DNA from: Flavobacterium succinicans LMG 10402 | GTDB lineage: Bacteria; Bacteroidota; Bacteroidia; Flavobacteriales; Flavobacteriaceae | DNA length: 39,538 nucleotides | Direction: 5' to 3' | Assembly (NCBI RefSeq): GCF_000611675.1 | Contig: NZ_JATV01000020.1 | Span: 1-39,538, forward strand | Shown: positions 1 through 6,737 of the stretch, piece by piece | Layout of the letters: every line of letters starts with the position of its first letter | Position numbering within the stretch: the first letter of the stretch is position 1 | Made by a program: the position numbers and the translations under genes | The notes under the pieces: model-generated | What the model saw: only the letters and a program-made list of their open reading frames with translations | Databases searched by the model: none | What the model was told of the DNA's origin: nothing

Positions 1-37
1 AGCAATGTTCGTGCGGGTTCAAGTCCCGCTCTGAGTA
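1..37 (+). tRNA. tRNA 3' end, probably tRNA-Leu (partial)
   Basis: Only the 3' half is in the window. The T arm is clear: stem GCGGG, loop TTCAAGT, stem CCCGC (13-29). The acceptor strand TCTGAGT and discriminator A follow, and CCA is not encoded. The bases before the T arm can form a short variable-arm hairpin (GAGC/GTTC type), as in class II tRNAs, and the T arm matches the usual Bacteroidota tRNA-Leu form. The anticodon is outside the window, so Leu is an inference; Ser or Tyr cannot be excluded. Confidence 0.7.
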
Positions 38-50
38 CAAAAACAAAAAA

Positions 51-84
51 AAACTCCATTAGAGAACCTCTAATGGAGTTTTTT
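51..84 (+). terminator. Rho-independent terminator of the tRNA
   Basis: A perfect 12-bp stem (53-64 with 68-79) with a 3-nt loop is followed by a T run. It lies directly behind the partial tRNA and would end that transcript. Confidence 0.9.
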
Positions 85-91
85 GGTTGTA

Positions 92-117
92 ACAATGCCT
101 ATAAATAGGCCCATTGT
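92..117 (+). other. Imperfect hairpin upstream of the structured RNA
   Basis: ACAAT/ATTGT and GCCTA/TAGGC arms nest to form a 10-bp stem with a two-C bulge and a four-base loop. It stands between the tRNA terminator and the Flavo-1-like element. It may be part of that RNA or a separate processing or termination signal. Confidence 0.45.
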
Positions 118-127
118 AACTCCTTAA

Positions 128-192
128 CCCCGATAGCAGCGGTATCCTTGCTTGGGCGAATAAAGCCCAAACAAGATTTAGCGGATAGCGGG
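128..192 (+). ncRNA. Flavo-1-like structured RNA
   Basis: Two arms carry the phrases CCCCGATAGCAGCGG and AGCGGATAGCGGG. CCCG pairs with CGGG at the base. An internal loop holds the repeated GATAGC/GCGG motifs. CTTG pairs with CAAG, and an apical TTGGGC/GCCCAA hairpin closes the structure. From memory this resembles the flavobacterial Flavo-1 RNA motif found by comparative genomics, whose function is unknown. The strand is uncertain because both strands fold; + is assumed because the tRNA and the next gene read that way. A covariance-model search would settle the name. Confidence 0.6.
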
Positions 193-194
193 AA

Positions 195-356
195 CCATGT
201 GGGATGATAATGACTCTTGTGGGGGTTACTTATTATTTTAGAATTAATACTCGATTAAATCCAGCAATTCTTTCTCGAATCTGTCTTTGGGTAAATATTG
301 GTGTCTATTGCTCTTATCTTATAATTTTCATTTTTCTAGTGCTTTAAATTTTTTAA
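195..356. other. Intergenic stretch with possible minus-strand coding remnant
   Basis: No intact gene is seen. On the minus strand a frame with no in-frame start codon ends in HQYLPKDRFEKELLDLIEY followed by a stop near 253. A short ATG-initiated frame just upstream (about 5 codons) is out of frame with it. The composition looks like the C-terminus of a real protein, so this may be a decayed gene end. The evidence is weak. Confidence 0.25.
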
Positions 357-364
357 TATATTTG
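357..364 (+). promoter_or_regulatory. -7 promoter box upstream of DUF58 gene
   Basis: TATATTTG matches the Bacteroidota -7 consensus TAnnTTTG. It ends 4 bases before the ATG, so a transcript from it would be nearly leaderless. No good -33 TTG is seen at the expected spacing, so the match may be chance. Confidence 0.35.
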
Positions 365-368
365 ATGT

Positions 369-1307
369 ATGAAAATAGCATCGCAAGTAGAAAAAATTTC
401 AAGTTTTAAACATTTAGAACTTTTGGCTTATCAAGTTGTAGAAGGCTTTGTTTCGGGGATGCATAAGAGTCCTTTTCATGGTTTTTCAGCTGAGTTTTCA
501 GAACATAAAGTGTATAATACAGGAGAGAGTACTCGTCATGTGGATTGGAAATTATATGCGAAAACAGATCGCTTGTATTCCAAGTGTTTTGAAGAAGAAA
601 CTAATTTGAGATGTCACATCATTATTGATAATTCATCGTCGATGCATTATCCAAAACTCGATGTGAATCAAAATTTTTATGAGAATAAAATTGGGTTTTC
701 AGTTTTAGCTGCTGCTGTTTTAATGGCGCTTTTGAAAAAACAAAGAGATGCGGTGGGATTGAGTGTTTTTTCGGATCGTTACGAATATTATGCGCCAGAG
801 AAAGGCAGTGATCGTCATCATAGAATGTTGTTGAATACGCTCGAAAATTTGCTCGAAAATCAAACACCAAAGAAAACTACTGATACAATTACTTATTTAC
901 ATCAGATAGCCGAGAAAATGCATCGTAGGTCGATGATTTTGCTTTTTACGGATATGTTCCAGTCGGATTCGATATCTTCTTCTGAGGAGAAGTTGTTTGC
1001 GGCCTTACAACATTTAAAGCATAATAAACACAAAGTGGTGTTGTTCCATGTGATGGATTATAAAACAGAATACAATTTTGATTTTGATGCTTCACCGAGA
1101 AGGTTTGTTGATCTTGAATCTGGTGAAGAAATTGCGGTTTTTGCTGACAATGTGAAAGAAGCTTACGAAATTCAAATGAAAGAGTTCACTAAAAAAGTAG
1201 CAATGAGTTGCGCTCAGAATCGGATTGTGTATGTTCCGGTGCGAGTTGATGATAATTTTGAAAAAATAATATCAACCTATTTGGTTGAAAAACAAAGTTT
1301 TGGCTAA
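369..1307 (+). CDS. DUF58 domain-containing protein
   Basis: This 312-residue protein belongs to the DUF58 family, whose members often accompany MoxR AAA ATPases and vWA (Bat) proteins in envelope-stress or chaperone-like loci. The DUF58 signature is clear: a basic stretch near residues 30-60 ending in RHVDWKLYAKTDRLY. After it comes a vWA-like domain whose metal-site motif DNSSSM (about 87-92) fits DxSxS. There is no signal peptide or membrane segment, so it is probably cytoplasmic. The ATG start fits the usual family N-terminus. No moxR or bat gene is adjacent here: the gene sits alone between a structured RNA and tRNA genes. Its molecular function is unknown. Confidence 0.9.
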   Translation: MKIASQVEKISSFKHLELLAYQVVEGFVSGMHKSPFHGFSAEFSEHKVYNTGESTRHVDWKLYAKTDRLYSKCFEEETNLRCHIIIDNSSSMHYPKLDVNQNFYENKIGFSVLAAAVLMALLKKQRDAVGLSVFSDRYEYYAPEKGSDRHHRMLLNTLENLLENQTPKKTTDTITYLHQIAEKMHRRSMILLFTDMFQSDSISSSEEKLFAALQHLKHNKHKVVLFHVMDYKTEYNFDFDASPRRFVDLESGEEIAVFADNVKEAYEIQMKEFTKKVAMSCAQNRIVYVPVRVDDNFEKIISTYLVEKQSFG

Positions 1308-1345
1308 ACATGCGCTTTTTAATGAAATATTTTTGTAAAAAACAC

Positions 1346-1375
1346 TTGTGTAAATGAAAATCTATTGTATCTTTG
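1346..1375 (+). promoter_or_regulatory. Promoter of tRNA-Asp copy A
   Basis: A TTG at 1346-1348 and TATCTTTG at 1368-1375 are separated by 19 bp, matching the Bacteroidota housekeeping promoter (TTG, about 19 bp, TAnnTTTG). The tRNA begins 18 bp downstream. The same elements with identical spacing precede copy B. Confidence 0.8.
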
Positions 1376-1393
1376 CAACCGCAATAAAGCAGA

Positions 1394-1467
1394 GGTTTGG
1401 TAGTTCAGTTGGTTAGAATACATGCCTGTCACGCATGGGGTCGCGGGTTCGAGTCCCGTCCAGACCG
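1394..1467 (+). tRNA. tRNA-Asp (GTC), copy A
   Basis: A 74-nt cloverleaf. Acceptor GGTTTGG pairs with CCAGACC (one G:T pair), and the discriminator is G. D arm GTTC/GAAT, anticodon stem CATGC/GCATG with loop CTGTCAC giving anticodon GTC, and T arm GCGGG-TTCGAGT-CCCGT are all present. CCA is not encoded. The gene is identical to the copy 345 bp downstream. Confidence 0.95.
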
Positions 1468-1480
1468 CTAATATTGGGAG

Positions 1481-1508
1481 AAGCACTTCAGAGATGAAGT
1501 GCTTTTTT
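1481..1508 (+). terminator. First terminator after tRNA-Asp A
   Basis: A 9-bp stem AGCACTTCA/TGAAGTGCT with a GAGA loop is followed by six T residues, 13 nt after the tRNA end. Confidence 0.85.
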
Positions 1509-1544
1509 GCCCTCATAAGGTATCTAAAATTAGTTGTGTTGTTT

Positions 1545-1567
1545 GCTACGAATTTGTAACTCGTAGC
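1545..1567 (+). other. Small inverted repeat in the tRNA-Asp spacer
   Basis: GCTACGA and TCGTAGC are separated by 9 nt. In copy B the left arm reads GCTGCGA, which still pairs through a G:T wobble. The next 17 bases (GGTTTAGTAGTTAGACC) resemble a shortened 5' part of the tRNA-Asp, which may be chance. Confidence 0.4.
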
Positions 1568-1590
1568 GTGGTTTAGTAGTTAGACCAATG

Positions 1591-1622
1591 AAAAGCTTTC
1601 CACTTTTGTGGATGGCTTTTTT
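1591..1622 (+). terminator. Second terminator after tRNA-Asp A
   Basis: AAAAGC/GCTTTTTT outer arms enclose an inner TCCAC/GTGGA stem. The outer arms are shared with the copy B terminator at 1936-1968 but the inner stem differs, with pairing kept in both. Confidence 0.7.
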
Positions 1623-1691
1623 GATTTACAGTGGTTTAGAAATTGACTTTATGAAAATAAATATTTTTTTTAGAATGATTTAGTAAAAGGC

Positions 1692-1721
1692 TTGGAAATG
1701 CGAAATTCTATTGTATCTTTG
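1692..1721 (+). promoter_or_regulatory. Promoter of tRNA-Asp copy B
   Basis: TTG at 1692-1694, 19 bp, then TATCTTTG at 1714-1721. The -33 element lies just outside the repeated unit, so it was kept or regained independently of the duplicated part. Confidence 0.75.
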
Positions 1722-1738
1722 CAACCGCAATAAAGCAG

Positions 1739-1812
1739 GGTTTGGTAGTTCAGTTGGTTAGAATACATGCCTGTCACGCATGGGGTCGCGGGTTCGAGTC
1801 CCGTCCAGACCG
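1739..1812 (+). tRNA. tRNA-Asp (GTC), copy B
   Basis: Identical in sequence to copy A, with the same cloverleaf and anticodon GTC and no encoded CCA. Two adjacent copies would raise tRNA-Asp dosage or reflect a recent duplication. Confidence 0.95.
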
Positions 1813-1825
1813 CTAATATTGGGAG

Positions 1826-1853
1826 AAGCACTTCAGAGATGAAGTGCTTTTTT
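1826..1853 (+). terminator. First terminator after tRNA-Asp B
   Basis: Same AGCACTTCA/TGAAGTGCT hairpin with T run as after copy A. Confidence 0.85.
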
Positions 1854-1935
1854 GCCCTCATAAGGTATCTAAAATTAGTTGTGTTGTTTGCTGCGAATTT
1901 GTAACTCGTAGCGTGGTTTAGTAGTTAGACCAATG

Positions 1936-1968
1936 AAAAGCTTTTCGTCTCGACGAACGGCTTTTTTT
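1936..1968 (+). terminator. Second terminator after tRNA-Asp B
   Basis: AAAAGC/GCTTTTTTT outer arms enclose an inner TTCGTC/GACGAA stem. The inner stem is unrelated in sequence to that of the copy A terminator but fully paired. It also separates the tRNA from the convergent DUF456 gene. Confidence 0.75.
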
Positions 1969-1997
1969 AGTTTTATGGAAAAAGATTTTACTAATAC

Positions 1998-2498
1998 TTA
2001 TAACAAAACTGTTCGATTGTTCCAACACAACCATAAGAAATAGCCCGCATGCATCATGCAAACCATAAATTTTACAACACTCGAGGCGATGAATCCAATA
2101 AACGAGCCAGTGGCGGCTTTAAGTGCACGATTGTGATTTTTGTGGTCATAGAGTATTTCTCCTAGAAAAGCGCCTAAGAAAGGCCCTAAAATAAACCCAA
2201 AAGGTAATGGACTTAGTAAGCCGACAAGTAGTCCAATGTTGGTGCCCCAAACGCCATAGGAACTTCCTCCATACTTTTTGGTTCCACGAGCTGGAATTAC
2301 ATAGTCCAAAATACTTAGTATTAGGCAAGACAATGCACTAATAGATAAAGACCAATAATTGATTGGAATTGAATCAGTAAGATATAATAGTAATAAGCCT
2401 ATAAAACAAAATAGAGGGCCTGGTAAAAGCGGAATGAAACTGCCTAAAACACCTAAAATAACGAAAATAAATCCCAAAATTATAAGCAAGATGTCCAT
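1998..2498 (-). CDS. DUF456 family membrane protein
   Basis: A 166-residue, very hydrophobic protein with about five membrane segments. The DUF456 hallmarks are visible: an N-terminal helix followed by GVLGSFIPLLPGP, a central loop DYVIPARGTKKYGGSSYGVWG, and a Gly/Pro-rich segment GLLSPLPFGFILGPFLGAFLGE. Length is typical for the family. Function is unknown. It is probably an inner-membrane protein. It stands alone, convergent with the tRNA-Asp units. Confidence 0.9.
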   Translation of the reverse strand: MDILLIILGFIFVILGVLGSFIPLLPGPLFCFIGLLLLYLTDSIPINYWSLSISALSCLILSILDYVIPARGTKKYGGSSYGVWGTNIGLLVGLLSPLPFGFILGPFLGAFLGEILYDHKNHNRALKAATGSFIGFIASSVVKFMVCMMHAGYFLWLCWNNRTVLL

Positions 2499-2722
2499 AA
2501 GAAAAAAATTAGTAATTTTGAAAAATTAAAGTACTGCATTTTTTGAGTTGTATAAATGTATCAATTTTTTTTCACAACTTCATTTTCCAACAATTATCAG
2601 CTTGAGTGTTGATTAGTTATTTCAATTTTCAGTAGTAAATTGTAAAGTACAGGTTGTTTGGCAGTCATTTATTAATTAATTATTAGTATTTTTATTTAAA
2701 TATTTTTACACCCTATCAAGTT

Positions 2723-3199
2723 TTGAATAAAAATTATTTATATCTATTTATTTTGTTGTTCGCTTCTTGTCAATACTTTGAAAAGCAAGTTCCCTCTGAA
2801 AAGGAATTGCTCCAAAAAGAATTGAAAACGATCAATTGGAAAGAAGTCGATGAGTATCCCTCTTTGGTAGATTGTGAAAGCGTGACCGACAAGAAGCAAC
2901 AACAACAGTGCTTTTTTGAGCGATTGACGCAGCTTATTCAAGAAAAATTAAGCGTAGACACCTTGGCGGCGCTGTATCCAGAGCTTGATACCATCGAAGT
3001 CAAAGTCACCGTATTCCCAAATGCAACGCTTCAATTTGAACCACAATTCCCCAAAGATTCGGTGGCTTATGATACCATCAAAATCGATAGTATTCTTCGC
3101 GCGCGTTTGGTCGGTTTTCCTAAAGTCAATCCCGCTATAAAACGAGGAATTCCTGTAAAAACACAGTTTATCTTGCCGGTAATATTAAAAGTAGAATAA
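2723..3199 (+). CDS. Small lipoprotein with TonB-C-like tail
   Basis: 158 residues starting at a TTG; no ATG is available upstream in frame. The N-terminus is a lipoprotein signal (hydrophobic LYLFILLFASC, Cys at about 16 as the lipidation site), so the mature protein should be membrane-anchored in the periplasm or outer membrane. The middle is charged and Gln-rich. The C-terminal 70 residues end in VKTQFILPVILKVE. That closing strand and the preceding KVNPAIKRGIPV are reminiscent of a TonB C-terminal domain, but the match is partial. The AT-rich 224 bp upstream holds no recognised gene. The next gene starts 3 bp after the stop, so the two are probably cotranscribed. Confidence 0.7.
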   Translation: MNKNYLYLFILLFASCQYFEKQVPSEKELLQKELKTINWKEVDEYPSLVDCESVTDKKQQQQCFFERLTQLIQEKLSVDTLAALYPELDTIEVKVTVFPNATLQFEPQFPKDSVAYDTIKIDSILRARLVGFPKVNPAIKRGIPVKTQFILPVILKVE

Positions 3200-3202
3200 A
3201 TA

Positions 3203-3910
3203 ATGCCTTTTACTTTTTCGCATCCAGCAATTGTACTTCCATTTATAAAATCTAGGAGATTATCAGCAACGGGTTTAATAGTTGGGTCTATGTGTCCTGA
3301 TTTTGAGTATTTCATTAGAATGAAAGTTCAAAGCAATATTAGTCATACTTTTTTGGGCTTGTTCATTTTTAATATTCCAATTTCTTTACTATTAGCTTTG
3401 TTGTTTCATCAAATCATAAAAAAAGGATTAATAGAAAATTTGCCTTCTTTTTTTAGTTCTCGCCTTGATGTTTTAAAGAAAACAGATTGGATGGATTATT
3501 TGCGGAATAATTTCATTATCGTAGTACTTTCTATTGTTATTGGAGCTATTTCACATATTTTATGGGATGGGTTTACACATCAAACAGGTTATTTTGTTTC
3601 TCAGTTTCCTTTTCTGTTAAGTGAAATATATGCTATTCCATTCTATAAAATTCTTCAGCATTTAAGCTCTTGCGTTGGAATGGCTACTTTATTTTTCTAT
3701 TTATATAAAATGCCATCATCGAATACAATCCACCACATAGTCAAAAAAAGGTATTGGGTTTTTGTTCTATTTTGGACTTTCCTGATTATGGTAATTCGAT
3801 TTTGTTTTGGATTGTCAGTTGTACAATATGGAAATGTTGTTGTGAGTTTGATTTCTTCTTCAATAGTTGGGATTGCAATAAGTAGTTTTTGGATTAAAAA
3901 ACGGCTATAA
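3203..3910 (+). CDS. DUF4184 family membrane protein
   Basis: 235 residues. The opening MPFTFSHPAIVLP and the following GSMCPDFEYF are diagnostic of DUF4184, a family of multi-pass membrane proteins related to metal-dependent hydrolase-like YdjM/LexA-binding membrane proteins. Conserved His and Asp residues include SHP (6-8), PDFEY, SHTFLG and SHILWDGFTH. They resemble a metal site, but no activity is established. About six hydrophobic segments follow. It starts 3 bp after the lipoprotein gene. It ends 4 bp from the convergent glycosyltransferase gene, with no terminator between. Confidence 0.85.
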   Translation: MPFTFSHPAIVLPFIKSRRLSATGLIVGSMCPDFEYFIRMKVQSNISHTFLGLFIFNIPISLLLALLFHQIIKKGLIENLPSFFSSRLDVLKKTDWMDYLRNNFIIVVLSIVIGAISHILWDGFTHQTGYFVSQFPFLLSEIYAIPFYKILQHLSSCVGMATLFFYLYKMPSSNTIHHIVKKRYWVFVLFWTFLIMVIRFCFGLSVVQYGNVVVSLISSSIVGIAISSFWIKKRL

Positions 3911-3914
3911 TTCT

Positions 3915-5012
3915 TTAGAATCGTCTCCCTTTCCATTCGTAAGAACCAAAAACAGCATACAAAGCCACACTAGTACTAAAAAAAGGATAGAGCATGCTAC
4001 TGGCTATCCAATAGTGCATTTTGGAATGACTCAAAAAACGATGGGTGGTGTAAAGTAATACCGAATCGACCATAAATTTCGTTAGCCAAAGCAATGCGAC
4101 ATAGAGAAACGGAATCCAACCCAAAATGCCTGTAACTAATACCAAAATCAAACTAAGATTACCTCCAAAAACGACTAGCCCTAATCCTATCCCAAACCGA
4201 CTCTGATAGGAGCTAGTTTTAGAAGCCCAACGAACACGCTGATGGAACAAGGCTTTCCAGCTTTCTGTAGGTTGCGTTCGGACAATGGTTTCTTTCGATT
4301 TTAAATAGTGTACTTTTTCTGGACATTGGGCTATGGCTTTTTGTAATAAAAAAACATCATCGCCGCTGGCTATTTTGTCATTGCCTTCAAAACCATTCAA
4401 TTTTTGAAAAAGAGATTTAGTATAAACAAAATTGGCGCCATTGCACATAAAACCTTTATTAATGCCAAAACTTCCAATAGTAGCGCCTTGTAAACTCGTC
4501 AAGTCCAATTGCTGAAAATGATGCAAAAACGAAGGCTTGCAGTCATAAGTTACCGCCCCAGCAATCATTTCAATTCTTTGATTTTGAATAAAAGCATCCA
4601 TCGTTAGCAACCAATTTTCGGGAACTACACAATCGGCATCGGTGGTCACTATCCACTCGTTGTTGGCCAAAGGGACGCCCGTCGTGATGGCATCTTTTTT
4701 CGGAGAACTTGAAATCCGAATAGTAGTAACAATTGAAACTTTAAACTTTAAACCTGAAACTTTAAACTCTTTTTCTGAAGCATCATCAATCAATAGCACT
4801 TCAAATAAATCTGTCGGATACTTTAGTTTGGAAATACTTTCTAATAAAATCGGCAAATTTTCGGCTTCATTGCGAAAAGGCACCAAAATAGAGAAGGTGG
4901 TTTTTGGAGTCACCTCTTTTTTGGAATACAACGGTACTTGGGAACATCCGTAAATGAGCCAACTGATAGCCAGTACATAAACGATTGTTATGCCTAGTAA
5001 AACAAAAATCAT
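3915..5012 (-). CDS. Membrane-anchored family 2 glycosyltransferase
   Basis: 365 residues. An N-terminal membrane segment (1-22) precedes a GT-A fold: LVPFRNEAEN (44-53), IDDAS (75-79), the DxD metal/nucleotide site TTDADC (D125, D127), acceptor-region SGDD (216-219) and the processive-type QRVRW motif (258-262). Two or three C-terminal membrane helices follow. It probably transfers a sugar to a lipid or surface glycan at the inner membrane. The start overlaps the end of the upstream flippase-like gene (ATGA type), so the two are cotranscribed and perhaps act together. Residues 83-93 (FKVSGLKFKVS) are an in-frame insert made of repeat DNA. Confidence 0.9.
   Translation of the reverse strand: MIFVLLGITIVYVLAISWLIYGCSQVPLYSKKEVTPKTTFSILVPFRNEAENLPILLESISKLKYPTDLFEVLLIDDASEKEFKVSGLKFKVSIVTTIRISSSPKKDAITTGVPLANNEWIVTTDADCVVPENWLLTMDAFIQNQRIEMIAGAVTYDCKPSFLHHFQQLDLTSLQGATIGSFGINKGFMCNGANFVYTKSLFQKLNGFEGNDKIASGDDVFLLQKAIAQCPEKVHYLKSKETIVRTQPTESWKALFHQRVRWASKTSSYQSRFGIGLGLVVFGGNLSLILVLVTGILGWIPFLYVALLWLTKFMVDSVLLYTTHRFLSHSKMHYWIASSMLYPFFSTSVALYAVFGSYEWKGRRF
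4734..4766 (-). repeat. Short repeat inserted in the glycosyltransferase frame
   Basis: The 33 bp are built from the words AAACTTTAAA and CCTGAAAC and translate as FKVSGLKFKVS. Length is a multiple of three, and the insert sits in a loop between two conserved motifs, so the frame survives. A related AACTTTGT/CTTGAAAC array lies at 6044-6076. Confidence 0.6.
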
Positions 5013-5983
5013 TGTTTTTCTTTGATATTAATGTTTCCACCTTCTGAGGCTAGCGGGCTAAATTTCAAAACAAAATAACTTCCTATGGCTACGGGCAGCA
5101 CTACATTCAAGAACCACATTAAAGTCGAAATGAAAACCACAATCCACTCGTTAACGCCCAAAATTCCAAAGAAAAAAACCGCCACACTTCCTTTTACCGC
5201 AAAATCCAAAAACTGAAAAGTTGGCAAAGACGAAGCTAGAAAATAGACCGAAGCAATCGCAGCCATCATTGTTAAATAGGGTAAGTCCACATCAAAAGCC
5301 AAAAACAAGAAATAGTATTGATGCGAGAACACCAAATAGCGACAGGTTCCAAGCAGTATGTTTTTTTGATGAATTGCTTTTGGAATCTCATTGATTTTGT
5401 GAAGTAGTTTTTCGATGGAGTAACCTTTGATGTTGATTTTCTTTGAAAAAAATACAATCAGTACGATTAATAAAAGTCCGCCAAAGAGCAGTAGCACGGT
5501 TTTCGGTTTGATAATGGCGAAAATAGCATTGAAATACAACAAGCCGAAAATGCCAAAAACGATACTTAATAACATCTGGATTCCGTTGCAAATCAGGTTT
5601 AAAAAGATGATTTTTTTGGTTGATTTTTTATCGAAATACAAGGCTTTTCCAGCGTATTCGCCCACGCCGTTTGGGGTAAATAAACCCGCAGTTAAAGCGG
5701 CCAATACTTGTTTGGTAGATTCGCCCACCGAAATAGGATGCAGAAAACGGACTAAGTTTTGCCATTTCAAAATTTCAAAATAGCGATTCAAGACACTAAA
5801 CGAGAGAATGAAAAGAATGCCTCCCACGGATTGATTTTTGCGAAACAGCACGATAAACTTCTCCCAATCGAGCTGGTCATTATTGGCGAGTTGGTTGTAG
5901 ATAAAATAAAACGCTCCCCCAACTATCGAAAGTTTGACTAGAAGTACAAGGAATTGTTTAGTTTTGTGTGGAATTGAAATCAT
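5009..5983 (-). CDS. Flippase-like (LPG synthase TM / UPF0104) membrane protein
   Basis: About 324 residues from the chosen ATG at 5983. A longer frame reaches a TTG at 6091 but would overlap ruvC and add a repeat-derived N-terminus, so the ATG is preferred. The protein has roughly eight membrane helices. It carries family hallmarks of the lysylphosphatidylglycerol synthase TM/flippase group: SFSVLNRYFEILKWQNL, TAGLFTPNGVGEYAGKA and ASSLPTFQFLDFAVKG. Such proteins are thought to move lipids or lipid-linked sugars across the membrane. It overlaps the downstream glycosyltransferase by 4 bp, which suggests a shared glycolipid pathway. Confidence 0.85.
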   Translation of the reverse strand: MISIPHKTKQFLVLLVKLSIVGGAFYFIYNQLANNDQLDWEKFIVLFRKNQSVGGILFILSFSVLNRYFEILKWQNLVRFLHPISVGESTKQVLAALTAGLFTPNGVGEYAGKALYFDKKSTKKIIFLNLICNGIQMLLSIVFGIFGLLYFNAIFAIIKPKTVLLLFGGLLLIVLIVFFSKKINIKGYSIEKLLHKINEIPKAIHQKNILLGTCRYLVFSHQYYFLFLAFDVDLPYLTMMAAIASVYFLASSLPTFQFLDFAVKGSVAVFFFGILGVNEWIVVFISTLMWFLNVVLPVAIGSYFVLKFSPLASEGGNINIKEKQ

Positions 5984-6043
5984 CTGCCCTAATCCGCCGT
6001 GGCGTGGAATTATTGTGAGTAAAATTATTTTGCAAAGAAACAA

Positions 6044-6076
6044 CAAACTTTGTACTTGAAACGGTAAACTTGAAAC
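6044..6076 (+). repeat. Short AAACTT/GAAAC repeat before ruvC
   Basis: Repeated words CAAACTTTGTACTTGAAAC and GTAAACTTGAAAC, similar to the insert at 4734-4766. The array lies between the divergent flippase and ruvC start regions. It supplies the extra upstream codons in both longer predicted frames. Confidence 0.5.
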
Positions 6077-6084
6077 TAAAAAAA

Positions 6085-6642
6085 TTGTCAAAAGAACGCA
6101 TCATATTAGGCATCGACCCAGGGACTACCATTATGGGGTTTGGATTGATTCGGGTTATAAATAAGAAAATGGAATTTATACAGCTCAATGAGTTGATTTT
6201 GTCCAAATACGATAACCATTACCAAAAATTAAAAGTCATTTTCGAGCGTACCATTGAGTTAATCGAAACGCATCATCCTGACGAAATCGCGATTGAAGCA
6301 CCTTTCTTTGGTAAAAACGTACAATCGATGTTGAAGTTAGGGCGTGCGCAAGGTGTGGCGATGGCAGCTGGACTTTCTAGAGACATTCCCATTACCGAAT
6401 ATGAACCCAAAAAGATAAAAATGGCCATCACCGGCAACGGAAACGCCAGCAAAGAACAAGTGGCCAAAATGCTGCAACAACTTTTAGGACTAAAAGAACT
6501 TCCCAAAAACCTCGATTCAACCGATGGTTTGGCGGCTGCGGTTTGTCATTTCTTCAATTCTGGAAAAACAATCGGCGAAAAAAGCTATTCAGGTTGGGAT
6601 GCTTTTGTGAAGAATAATGAAGATAGGATTAAAAAGAAGTGA
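6085..6642 (+). CDS. ruvC: Crossover junction endodeoxyribonuclease RuvC
   Basis: RuvC cuts Holliday junctions, working with RuvAB in recombination repair. The catalytic acidic residues are all visible: D in ILGIDPGTT, E in IAIEAPFFGKN, and two Asp in LDSTDGLAAAVCH. Length (about 185 residues) is normal for Bacteroidota RuvC. The start chosen is TTG at 6085 (protein begins SKERIILG after the initiator), since family members begin at this point. A TTG at 6070 gives five more residues that come from repeat DNA. It is followed by a 95-bp repeat-rich gap and an inserted four-helix-bundle gene before hemW. Confidence 0.95.
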   Translation: MSKERIILGIDPGTTIMGFGLIRVINKKMEFIQLNELILSKYDNHYQKLKVIFERTIELIETHHPDEIAIEAPFFGKNVQSMLKLGRAQGVAMAAGLSRDIPITEYEPKKIKMAITGNGNASKEQVAKMLQQLLGLKELPKNLDSTDGLAAAVCHFFNSGKTIGEKSYSGWDAFVKNNEDRIKKK

Positions 6643-6644
6643 TC

Positions 6645-6710
6645 AGTGTTCAGTTTTTAGTGTTCAGGTTGTGTAATGTAAAAAAATAGTGATTAGTTTT
6701 TAAGTGTTCA
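6645..6710 (+). repeat. AGTGTTCAG repeat array, left of four-helix-bundle gene
   Basis: AGTGTTCAG occurs at 6645-6653 and 6659-6667, and AGTGTTCA at 6703-6710, with related TTAGTGATTAGT words between. It begins 3 bp after the ruvC stop. Confidence 0.75.
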
Positions 6711-6737
6711 TTTAAAGTAATTAGTTAGATAAAACAG

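Larger units (their letters stand above)
1361..1599 (+). repeat. Direct repeat, tRNA-Asp cassette copy A
   Basis: About 239 bp are nearly identical to 1707-1944. The unit holds the -7 box, the tRNA-Asp gene, its first terminator and a spacer with two small inverted repeats. It ends in the ascending arm of a second terminator. Differences are one indel just before the tRNA and very few substitutions. The outer flanks diverge sharply. Confidence 0.9.
1707..1944 (+). repeat. Direct repeat, tRNA-Asp cassette copy B
   Basis: Second copy of the tRNA-Asp transcription unit described at 1361-1599, offset by 345 bp. The segment between the copies (about 1600-1706) is not repeated. Confidence 0.9.

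Noticed and set aside
622..870. Antisense frame of 82 codons inside the DUF58 gene, and similar overlapping frames across the window
   Set aside because: They overlap strongly supported genes, lack family motifs and have skewed composition; treated as shadows.
1319..1861. Minus-strand 63-65 residue frames containing VWTGLEPATPCVTG
   Set aside because: They are antisense translations of the two tRNA-Asp genes, a known source of false hypothetical proteins.
5984..6091. Longer N-terminus of the flippase-like protein from a TTG at 6091
   Set aside because: It would overlap ruvC, is partly repeat DNA and does not resemble family N-termini; the ATG at 5983 fits.
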